DNA from: a bacterium
GTDB lineage: Bacteria > UBP15 > UBA6099 > JAJRTR01
DNA length: 15,756 bases
Assembly: GCA_024278215.1 (NCBI GenBank)
Contig: JAJRTR010000132.1
Location: forward strand, 1 to 15,756
Reading direction: 5' to 3'
Position numbers and translations under genes: made by a program. Shown here one piece after another: positions 1-5,967 of this stretch (positions are counted from its first letter, which is position 1; the number at the start of each line of letters is the position of its first letter). The notes under the pieces are model-generated. The model saw nothing but the letters and a program-made list of their open reading frames with translations, was not told where the DNA came from and searched no databases.

Positions 1-44
1 AAATCGTCCTCGACGTACTCTACAAGTACGCCTGCGAGGATTTT
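1..44. repeat. Nested stem-loop at window edge
   Basis: CCTCG (8-12) pairs with CGAGG (35-39). Inside it, CGTACT (14-19) pairs perfectly with AGTACG (25-30) around loop CTACA. The 5' side may continue beyond the window. It lies about 50 bp from the 17-nt repeat at 94-110 and may belong to the same modular repeat, but one copy cannot show this. Confidence 0.5.
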
Positions 45-93
45 ACACCTCCGCCTTGCTCTGAACAATTTCGCTCGACCTCGCTACGAACAT

Positions 94-110
94 AATTTTG
101 CAATTGGCTC
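94..110 (+). repeat. 17-nt end of dispersed repeat, copy a
   Basis: AATTTTGCAATTGGCTC is identical to the last 17 nt of the 45-bp repeat at 1988-2032, and inverted to 15682-15698. The sequence upstream of it here is unrelated to the other copies. All copies lose similarity within one base after GGCTC, so GGCTC looks like a true element boundary. Confidence 0.7.
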
Positions 111-227
111 TTGGGATGGTACTATTCAGGACACCGGATAAGATTTGATTGATAAGCAGCAACAGGGTGCCTAATATCAAGCATAAATCGGAGTGTTTGT
201 TCAGTACAGCGGAGAATTCGTTTTTGG

Positions 228-250
228 CCCGCATTGGTGAAATATGCGGG
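228..250. repeat. Hairpin repeat with TGGTGAAAT loop, copy 1
   Basis: CCCGCAT (228-234) and ATGCGGG (244-250) form a perfect 7-bp stem around loop TGGTGAAAT. Nineteen bases, 232-250, recur exactly but inverted at 12293-12311, where the stem has one mismatch and the loop is unchanged. Just downstream, 254-272 resembles the arm of the structured repeat at 1667-1686 (TCATCGTTTCCA and following bases), so this may be a decayed copy of that element. Confidence 0.6.
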
Positions 251-411
251 TTGTCATCGTTTCCAGAGTCAACCCCGCGAATGAGAAAACGCCGGAGGCT
301 CAAAAGAAACGTTGAATTTTTTCAGGAACCGGCTCATCTCCGCCATAATGGGGAAAATACTATTGGACAAAAAGAATATCCCAGTTATAATGTGAATTCG
401 TAAAGATGTTG

Positions 412-427
412 TTTCAGAAAACTGAAA
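412..427. repeat. Perfect 6-bp hairpin upstream of first gene
   Basis: TTTCAG (412-417) and CTGAAA (422-427) are perfect inverted repeats around AAAA. It lies about 70 bp before the TTG start at 499 and could be an operator or a weak stem-loop. Nothing ties it to a known regulator. Confidence 0.35.
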
Positions 428-498
428 AAGGGTAAATAATAAAAGATAATTGGCTCTATGGTCGGTGTTGCTGGATAGAAAGTATTGGAGGCCTCATT

Positions 499-1365
499 TT
501 GGCGGCGACGAGAGAAGAAAAACTAAAAATGCTGACGGAAGAACTGTCGGTGGAGTTCAGGGAAACCCTTGTAGATGTCCTGAAAGAGAAAGAGATAATA
601 TCGAAAAGTGAATTCGCGCGAATGACGGGACTGCTTGTCGATGCGTTCGATGAGTTGCTGGCCGAAGTGCCAAACCAGAAACGCATGTTGCGAAAGTTGC
701 GTGAATATGGGATGGGGATTTCAAATATCGACTACACTTCCGACATCGAAGACGAGATGCTGAAGCAGGCGACGAAGGTGATCCGTGAGAAAATAGTGCG
801 AAAGGGCGAACGTGAAAAACTGGCCCGGCTTGCGGCAAAAGAGATCATCGAAAACTGGCTTACTCTCGACGAGGATATGGTCGAGCGCATTGCCGGGTTC
901 GACGGGCTCCTCGAGAGTATACAGGAAAAAACGGAAGATAAGTTCGAGTATGACGACAGCGATTTCATCGAAATAATGTTGGAACTCGGCGCGATCCTGA
1001 GCGCAAAATATATGGAACGCCTGAGCGACGAGCAATTGGACGATCTGCTCGAGAGAGCAGTGAAAGTCGCGAAGATGATCGAGGAGGGTGAGGACCTTGG
1101 AGAAGAACTACTGCATCTCGCGCAGGCCGCACTCCAGAATCTCGGCATAGTAGCGATGATGCGCCGTGCGTTTGCCGGTCTCCTGCTGAGCGATCTTATT
1201 ATCCGCCAGATAGGCAAGAGCCTCGGCATTAAAGAAAAAATATCCGTCACCGATTTTATTATTTATGTCGGTGTCAAAATCCTCGAAAAAGAAGAACTCC
1301 CGAATGCGGACAAAGCACAAGTCGCAAGGGTGAGAAAAATATTAGAGAAGGTTGTTGCGTTGTAG
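499..1365 (+). CDS. Hypothetical helical protein, 288 aa
   Basis: I do not recognise this family. The start is TTG at 499, with GGAGG at 487-491 and a 7-base spacer. The protein looks almost wholly alpha-helical and highly charged over residues 1-195, rich in Glu, Lys, Arg and Leu, with Asp/Glu runs near 139-155. A more hydrophobic helical part follows at about 207-263. There is no signal peptide, and no segment is long and apolar enough to be a confident membrane helix. No catalytic motif is visible. It stands alone: the nearest gene, at 2054, is 688 bp away across repeats. A cytoplasmic helical or coiled-coil role is plausible, but no function is inferred. The clean Shine-Dalgarno site and length make it a likely real gene. 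Confidence 0.8.
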   Translation: MAATREEKLKMLTEELSVEFRETLVDVLKEKEIISKSEFARMTGLLVDAFDELLAEVPNQKRMLRKLREYGMGISNIDYTSDIEDEMLKQATKVIREKIVRKGEREKLARLAAKEIIENWLTLDEDMVERIAGFDGLLESIQEKTEDKFEYDDSDFIEIMLELGAILSAKYMERLSDEQLDDLLERAVKVAKMIEEGEDLGEELLHLAQAALQNLGIVAMMRRAFAGLLLSDLIIRQIGKSLGIKEKISVTDFIIYVGVKILEKEELPNADKAQVARVRKILEKVVAL

Positions 1366-1423
1366 TGTCGTGACAACATAGAAAAGACGTAAGATGAGTT
1401 AGCGTAAAAAACGATAAGAGTGC

Positions 1424-1514
1424 AGGGCGCGGTCGCCGTGCTGCGCCTGAGCATATATTACGCATAACTGTTTGTACGACCAAAAGTTGAGGCGCGCTGC
1501 GGTGACCCCGCCCT
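1424..1514 (+). repeat. Long imperfect stem-loop downstream of first gene
   Basis: Positions 1424-1450 pair with 1488-1514 over 27 positions with three mismatches. Four of the pairs are G-T. Read as RNA from the plus strand these are wobble pairs; from the minus strand they would be A-C mismatches, so a plus-strand transcript is favoured. The 37-nt loop is 1451-1487. It begins 58 bp after the stop at 1365, so it could be a 3' UTR structure or a separate repeat or small RNA. No T-run follows, so it is not a standard intrinsic terminator. Confidence 0.5.
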
Positions 1515-1544
1515 TGTCTACACTCAAAACGTCGATACAAAGTT

Positions 1545-1560
1545 GACATGACACCATGTC
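1545..1560. repeat. Perfect 6-bp hairpin
   Basis: GACATG (1545-1550) and CATGTC (1555-1560) flank loop ACAC. It lies between the long stem-loop and the structured repeat. No function is evident. Confidence 0.4.
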
Positions 1561-1587
1561 GTTTCACGAATTCACATACGCAATTCC

Positions 1588-1695
1588 TAACCCGGCATAG
1601 CCGGAACCAAAAAGGCTGTATTTTCGTGCCCAAACAAATGCGGTTTGAGCACGGCACACAGCGTTTCATCGTTTCCAAGGTCTACCTCGGAAACG
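1588..1695 (-). repeat. Structured dispersed repeat, copy 1 (RNA-like)
   Basis: The 74-nt core at 1588-1661 matches the reverse complement of 12210-12283 at 68 of 74 positions with no gaps. Read on the minus strand it forms three hairpins. An 11-bp stem is made by 1670-1680 and 1685-1695. A 10-bp stem is made by GTGCTCAAAC and GTTTGGGCAC (1643-1652 and 1626-1635). The third is CCGGC-TAT-GCCGG (1592-1604). The G-T pairs in the first two stems become A-C mismatches on the plus strand, which points to minus-strand RNA as the functional form. It may be an interspersed structured repeat or a small RNA. I know no family name for it. Confidence 0.6.
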
Positions 1696-1700
1696 CCTGT

Positions 1701-1720
1701 AACTGGAAGCTCCAGTTTTT
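1701..1720 (+). terminator. Terminator-like hairpin
   Basis: AACTGGA (1701-1707) and TCCAGTT (1711-1717) form a perfect 7-bp stem around AGC, followed by TTT. The stem is only moderately GC-rich and the T-run is short. It directly abuts the structured repeat and may be part of it rather than a terminator for a gene. Confidence 0.35.
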
Positions 1721-1869
1721 ACCGATCTCTTTTCAGCATTTCTTTACCATCCTGCGTAACATTTCCCTTAAGGGCCTGTTGATAACCGCTATAATAGTCA
1801 CCGGTAAGTCAAACCCGTAACGTATATCGCCGGGTGTTACAACAGAATCGCGGAACCGCTTATGGCCTT

Positions 1870-1890
1870 TATCCGGGCAAACACCGGATA
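1870..1890. repeat. 7-bp hairpin with alternative pairing partner
   Basis: TATCCGG (1870-1876) and CCGGATA (1884-1890) form a perfect stem around GCAAACA. The 3' half, AACACCGG, could instead pair with CCGGGTGTT at 1830-1838 with one bulged G, so two exclusive folds are possible. It lies about 165 bp upstream of the gene at 2054. Confidence 0.35.
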
Positions 1891-1987
1891 TGAAACAACA
1901 TCGGACATGAACACGTTTCGCGATGTGTGATATATAATGTCGGGTGTATGTAATCCGCGGCTTGCCGAAAGGCGTGGAGATAAAACA

Positions 1988-2032
1988 CAATAGCAGCCGA
2001 CCGCAGCAGAATCAGAATTTTGCAATTGGCTC
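1988..2032 (+). repeat. 45-bp dispersed repeat, copy b
   Basis: These 45 bases match the reverse complement of 15682-15726 at 43 positions without gaps. The two mismatches are at the fifth base and at the base after CCGCAGC. Weaker similarity extends about 20-30 bp further upstream, around the GCCGAAAGGCG segment. The inner end, GGCTC, lies only 21 bp before the ATG at 2054, so this repeat may carry or replace the 5' region of that gene. Confidence 0.8.
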
Positions 2033-2053
2033 AATAGAAATATCAGCCGACAA

Positions 2054-3478
2054 ATGACGCAATCGCCTGAAAACATAAACACCGGACAGGACACGGCCCC
2101 GGGCACGGCCTCCGAAGTCGGGAAACCAATTGTAGAAGTTATCTGCGGGGGGCTGGCGGCGGGTTTTATATTCGGCATGCACTGGCCGGGCGCTTTTCTG
2201 TCAGCGTTTATTCTCGGCGCATTTTTCAGCCACAGGGTTTCGCGCTCGAGAGTGCCGACGTCGCTTTTCTGGTCCGCCTATATCCTATCCTGCATACTGT
2301 TCCATTATTTTGCGGCGACATACTCATACGCATTCATTTATTCCGTCAATCCGAGATACCTCATTTCGGCCGGGGCGGTTTCGGCCATTGCTTTTTTTGC
2401 CTGCGTATCGGGCAGACCGGCGATGGGGCTCTTGATCGGTTTCATTTTTATTTCAGTGGAGATATCAATCGCTAAATATAACCAGCCGATGTTCTTTTTC
2501 GGGTTTGTTGTGTTGCTTATCGCAGACAGGTATTCAGGCCGGTTAAAAACTGTTCCGGCTTCACTGATCGCACTCGCGGTGTTCAACAGCATACTCGCCG
2601 TAGGAGTGCTTTCCATTGGCGGGAGTCACGAATTCCCGATATATCACAAGGTACTTATCGAGAACGACGGACCTCAAACACAGGCAGATGCCGCTATGTT
2701 GAAACGATTCTTTAAGATAGATAAAACTGTTGTGGAGGCGATAGGAAAACAGCGCGAAGCAATCGGGCGCGGTCGACTGGCGGAAGTCGTGGCAGGACCC
2801 GGCGGCGACGAAATAACTGTGCTCATGAAACGGCGTGTTAAGTCTTACATCGCAATTCTCGACAGGGAAACACTTGCATATAAAAGGAAGAGTTTTCAAG
2901 GCGCTGTGGGAGACACGCTTGCGATAAGCGGCGACGGCCGTTTCCTCGCGTCGGTCACAGGTGGTACGCTCGCCCTGCTCGATGAAGAAATACTCGGGTG
3001 GCGAGCAACGCTTGAACTGGGTATAAAGGGCCCTGTGGGTGTCGAGTTCGGCCCGCCGGGCATGCTGTATGTGAGTTCGGCAGTGAGCGGAATGCTGTAT
3101 CTCATAGAATATGACGGGCAGGGCCGAAAAATGAAAGTCGCCAAAACGAGACACGCCGGGCCGGGCATTCTCGGACTCGAATACATCAGCGACAGGGGGA
3201 TCGTCGCGGCAGGTAATTACATCGACGGAATGTTTTATTTTTTCAATGGGAAAACTCTTGACATGGAAGCATCGGTTTTTATCGGTCCTTATGTCAGAAT
3301 GGACAGATTTATTGAAAATGACGGCAAGATATTTTTCGTGCTTAACCGGGGCAGATACGGGACAGGGTTTGTTTATCTCGATGAAATATCGAGAAGGGGC
3401 ATCGAAGCGCAGCAGCCGGTATCTCACATGTTGTCGTTTTTTGTGCTGTCCGCGAAGTTGCTCCGGTCTACGCTGTAG
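2054..3478 (+). CDS. Membrane protein with beta-propeller-like C-terminal half, 474 aa
   Basis: Residues 1-25 are polar. Residues about 26-195 hold roughly six or seven apolar membrane helices. The rest, about 225-460, is a soluble beta-rich region with recurring pieces such as LAISGDGRFLASV, LYVSSAVSGMLYLIEYD and GIVAAGNYIDGMFYFF. These resemble blades of a YncE/SMP-30-type propeller, so membrane anchoring of an extracytoplasmic or cytoplasmic propeller is inferred. No enzyme motif is seen and I do not recognise the family. The ATG at 2054 has no clear Shine-Dalgarno site. The frame is open upstream through the 45-bp repeat, so the true start is uncertain. The C-terminus (SAKLLRSTL) looks atypical. 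The other forward frame there reads through to a stop at 3496-3498 with a more natural strand-like sequence, so a late frameshift is possible. Confidence 0.75.
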   Translation: MTQSPENINTGQDTAPGTASEVGKPIVEVICGGLAAGFIFGMHWPGAFLSAFILGAFFSHRVSRSRVPTSLFWSAYILSCILFHYFAATYSYAFIYSVNPRYLISAGAVSAIAFFACVSGRPAMGLLIGFIFISVEISIAKYNQPMFFFGFVVLLIADRYSGRLKTVPASLIALAVFNSILAVGVLSIGGSHEFPIYHKVLIENDGPQTQADAAMLKRFFKIDKTVVEAIGKQREAIGRGRLAEVVAGPGGDEITVLMKRRVKSYIAILDRETLAYKRKSFQGAVGDTLAISGDGRFLASVTGGTLALLDEEILGWRATLELGIKGPVGVEFGPPGMLYVSSAVSGMLYLIEYDGQGRKMKVAKTRHAGPGILGLEYISDRGIVAAGNYIDGMFYFFNGKTLDMEASVFIGPYVRMDRFIENDGKIFFVLNRGRYGTGFVYLDEISRRGIEAQQPVSHMLSFFVLSAKLLRSTL

Positions 3479-3604
3479 GCGGAGCGGAAGGCAACTAGTG
3501 TGAAAAACAAAATCCGCGGCAATACTTCAGCCGCCTCACATTCTACAGAGCCTGAACCGGAATTCTTTGTGAGAAATCCGGGTTAAAGGCAATATCAGAA
3601 AAAA

Positions 3605-3682
3605 CCTGGAATGCAAAAACGTCAGTTTTTGCGAAATGCTACTTCTTCACAGTTGCAACGACACAGGTCGTTGCATTCCAGG
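3605..3682. repeat. Nested inverted repeats, three-way-junction fold
   Basis: CCTGGAATGC (3605-3614) pairs perfectly with GCATTCCAGG (3673-3682). Inside lie two perfect hairpins. GCAAAAAC (3613-3620) pairs with GTTTTTGC (3625-3632) around GTCA. TGCAACGAC (3654-3662) pairs with GTCGTTGCA (3667-3675) around ACAG. The outer stem and the arms overlap by two or three bases, so they compete slightly at the junction. It sits between two convergent genes, 22 bp after the stop of the minus-strand gene, so it may end transcripts or protect their 3' ends from both sides. Confidence 0.7.
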
Positions 3683-3704
3683 AATTTCAGATGTACTGTT
3701 GCGA

Positions 3705-5507
3705 TCAGTTGCCTGCGCAACGGATAACCGTGGATAAGGCTGTTTTGAGAACGCTCTCGACCGCGCCGGGCGTTACCGGTTTTGTCAGATAATCCGATGC
3801 ACCGGCTGCGATACATTTCATAACGCTTTCCTTGTTCTTCAGAGCTGAGATCATGATAACCTTAACGTCGGGATCGGCTGCTTTCATCGCCCTCAGCGTG
3901 TCGATTCCGTTCATGTTGACCATATTTATATCACACGTTACAAACGCGGGCCGATGCTTCTTGAACAGCTCGACCCCTGTTTCACCGTCCTGTGCTTCTC
4001 CGACCACAGTGAACCCCATTCTTTTAATGACCAGACTGAGAAATCTCCTTATGTCTTTACAATCGTCGACGATAAGAACGCTCTTGTTTCGATCAGATAT
4101 ATTCTTTATCGGTTTCCCGTCGATGTCGAAATACAGAGGGATGGTTCTTCCGGTCTTCGGGCAGATGCTGATATCGGCGCCGTAGTAGAAGCGGTCTATC
4201 GGAATCATGTCGTCGCCCAGTGATATGAAAGCGCCGGGATAGATGCCGTTGCTGGCTTTGACTTTTGCGAGCGAATTGCAGGATGATTCCCGTTTTGCCT
4301 TTTGCAGTTCAATCTGTTTCGACTTGATACTGTGGATCAGTGCGGCGATTCTCTCAAGTATCGCTTTCCCTTTATTCTCCGCGCTGTCGGAATATGAGTA
4401 TCTTCTGAATTGAACCTGCGCGTCTGCAAGCTCCTTTCGCAATGCCTTGATTTCGCCGATTTCCCTAGTGAACCTGAGCCGGACATCGGGTGGATACCCG
4501 GCCTGTATGATAGTGTTCAGTCTGTTGCTGTTTCCGATGCGGTCGGCTGAAACCCCGCCGCCAGCCACGATGAATCCGCCCTCGATACAGCCGCCGCCGG
4601 TCGTGACTTCCACTTTCCCGTCGGTCGATACTCTGCTGTGCAATATTCTTTCTTCCGCCACGACTCCTTTACCGGCTTTGATAATTGACGCTTCAATGCT
4701 TCTCGAAAAAACATAACCACCGGCTTTCAACATGCCATAGCCGCTGTTGTTGATTTTCTTTTTTACGATAATGTCGCCGCCTGCCGCGATGTCGGCACCT
4801 TCGACCGAACCTTCGACAATTACATCACCGGCGGCTGCGATGTGCGGATTTCCCAGTACGTTGCCTTTTATCACTATTGTTCCGGCGAACTTTGTGTTTC
4901 CCGCCGATCCGTCATAGTCGCCTTCGACGATATAAGCCGGGTCCACGACCAGCACGTTGTCACGAACGGAAGGTATGCCGTCTATCTGTGCCGTGAAGCA
5001 GCCTTCTGCTGTTTCGGCGACATACGCGCCAGCCCTGAGACTGGTCTCTATTCCCCACTCGCCTTTAAATGTTTCGCCGAAAACCGTATATCCGTCCGCC
5101 CCTCTGCCGGCCGGTATTTTCTCGGCGACGACAGAGCCCTTTTTGACAAATGAATAGCATCCGATTTTTGAGAAGTCACGGCGGCAGTCGAATAATTCGT
5201 CGCCGGCGGCATCCGATAGCGGGACATTCTCGAAATGGTATACTATTCCGGCATCGGGGCCTTTCGCGAACGGCCTGCCTGCGGCAACGATGAAACAGTA
5301 ATCGAACAATTCCGGATTATCGAGAAAGTCACGCAGTCTTTCCGGTGATTTTATTCCATGAGTAATTCCCGCCGACTCGAGTTCCCTGATGATTTCTTCA
5401 TATTCTATCTTTGCTCCGGGATGTATCATTAGAAATGCTTTCATCCTGTCCCGGCTGACCCTGACTTCCAGTGTCTTCGTTTCCGGCAATTCCATCTGGC
5501 TGTTCAT
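3705..5507 (-). CDS. DUF342/FapA-family protein fused to a C-terminal receiver domain
   Basis: The start used here is ATG at 5507, giving 600 aa. GAGG sits 9 bases before it; an upstream in-frame ATG at 5522 is only one base from that site. Residues about 10-180 are the DUF342 N-terminal region. About 185-345 are beta-helix-like repeats of the type AAGDVIVEGSVEGADIAAGG. A helical hairpin or coiled coil follows at about 350-410, then a short beta region to 470. A full CheY-like receiver ends the protein (about 475-595), with acidic pair D481/D482, phosphoacceptor D526, S554 and K576. Family members such as Vibrio FapA are linked to polar flagellar assembly. The receiver suggests control by phosphorylation, probably from the kinases nearby (inference). 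No signal peptide or membrane segment is seen. It is divergent from the paralogue starting at 5968. Confidence 0.9.
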   Translation of the reverse strand: MNSQMELPETKTLEVRVSRDRMKAFLMIHPGAKIEYEEIIRELESAGITHGIKSPERLRDFLDNPELFDYCFIVAAGRPFAKGPDAGIVYHFENVPLSDAAGDELFDCRRDFSKIGCYSFVKKGSVVAEKIPAGRGADGYTVFGETFKGEWGIETSLRAGAYVAETAEGCFTAQIDGIPSVRDNVLVVDPAYIVEGDYDGSAGNTKFAGTIVIKGNVLGNPHIAAAGDVIVEGSVEGADIAAGGDIIVKKKINNSGYGMLKAGGYVFSRSIEASIIKAGKGVVAEERILHSRVSTDGKVEVTTGGGCIEGGFIVAGGGVSADRIGNSNRLNTIIQAGYPPDVRLRFTREIGEIKALRKELADAQVQFRRYSYSDSAENKGKAILERIAALIHSIKSKQIELQKAKRESSCNSLAKVKASNGIYPGAFISLGDDMIPIDRFYYGADISICPKTGRTIPLYFDIDGKPIKNISDRNKSVLIVDDCKDIRRFLSLVIKRMGFTVVGEAQDGETGVELFKKHRPAFVTCDINMVNMNGIDTLRAMKAADPDVKVIMISALKNKESVMKCIAAGASDYLTKPVTPGAVESVLKTALSTVIRCAGN

Positions 5508-5967
5508 ATTCGCATACCTCACTGAATGTATTTACCATGACCGGTTATAGATGGATGTTCTCACTACTATGACGACCGGCATTCGCTGAATATGACACTC
5601 TGTTCAACAAGATGTATACCAGGTCTTTGGAAAACTGCGTCTTGCACACAAACAAACATTGTTCGTATTTCAAAAACGCCATATTTCCGCCCGTAAATCT
5701 TAATAACATAAGCAAAAAGAAATTTATCGGGGACGATGCTTACGGCTCGAGGTCCGGGGAAAGTGAAGCCGGAAATTAACAATGTAATCAACATTTTACA
5801 TATCCGGCAGGCGGAAAATGCGCCGTAAAATAAATATCGCTTTAAGAAAAGGTTTTTTTGTTTGCGAAACTTATCTGGCACGATTGTTGATTACCAGTTG
5901 TCCGGTAGAAACCAACTGACTGTGAAAAAGAAATCGGAATCGAGCGAATCAGGAAAGAGGTAGGACC
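5508..5967. other. 460-bp divergent spacer between two DUF342 genes
   Basis: The spacer is AT-rich and should hold the promoters of both genes. The one recognisable site is a sigma-54-type element at 5876-5891 facing the plus-strand operon. Small GC hairpins such as TCCGG/CCGGA occur around 5751-5780. An open minus-strand frame at 5567-5881 starts with GTG, has no ribosome binding site and resembles nothing I know. I found no clear promoter for the minus-strand gene. Confidence 0.6.
5876..5891 (+). promoter_or_regulatory. Sigma-54-like -24/-12 promoter (imperfect)
   Basis: TGGCACG, four bases, then TTGAT fits the sigma-54 consensus TGGCACG-N4-TTGCW with A in place of the -12 C. GG at 5877-5878 and GA at 5889-5890 have the required 10-base spacing. 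It is in the intergenic spacer, correctly oriented, 76 bp before the ATG at 5968. The missing C is a real weakness, since the -12 GC is well conserved. Confidence 0.45.

Larger units (their letters stand above)
1..498. other. Non-coding, repeat-rich left end
   Basis: I see no convincing gene here. The stretch holds a nested stem-loop at 1-44, a 17-nt repeat at 94-110 that recurs at 2016-2032 and inverted at 15682-15698, a hairpin at 228-250 whose sequence recurs inverted at 12293-12311, and a small perfect hairpin at 412-427. A second, short trace of the 17-nt repeat, AATTGGCTCT, lies at 448-457, just upstream of the first gene. Open frames of 76-86 codons on both strands run through these repeats and lack ribosome binding sites. 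Confidence 0.7.
1366..2053. other. 688-bp non-coding spacer packed with structured repeats
   Basis: No convincing gene. From left to right it holds a 27-position imperfect stem at 1424-1514, a perfect hairpin at 1545-1560, a structured repeat on the minus strand at 1588-1695 with a second copy near 12.2 kb, a terminator-like hairpin at 1701-1720, a 7-bp hairpin at 1870-1890, and the 45-bp repeat at 1988-2032. Open frames here are explained by the repeats and have no ribosome binding site. Confidence 0.7.

Noticed and set aside
43-403. Overlapping open frames of 84-86 codons on both strands at the left end
   Set aside because: They run through dispersed repeats and hairpins, have no ribosome binding site, and the peptides show no domain features.
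449-475. TGG...TTGCT segment before the first gene, considered as a sigma-54 promoter
   Set aside because: The GG to GC spacing is 8 bases rather than the required 10, and TGGTCG is a poor -24 element.
1274-1678. Minus-strand open frame sharing a Cys-rich peptide with the frame at 12127-12312
   Set aside because: The shared peptide is only the translation of the duplicated structured DNA repeat. It overlaps the end of a real gene on the other strand, and the repeat's substitutions follow RNA pairing rather than codons.
1860-1910. GGGCAAAC segment resembling part of a cyclic-di-GMP-I (GEMM) riboswitch
   Set aside because: The second conserved segment (GACGCAAAGCC type) and the tetraloop-receptor arrangement are missing downstream, and no GGDEF or EAL domain is encoded in the window.
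1733-1990. Minus-strand 85-codon open frame
   Set aside because: It starts at TTG without a ribosome binding site, lies among repeats and hairpins, and matches no family I can recognise.
5567-5881. Minus-strand 104-codon open frame in the divergent spacer
   Set aside because: It has a GTG start without a Shine-Dalgarno site, overlaps the sigma-54-like promoter, and its composition follows the AT-rich spacer. It is left out but not impossible.
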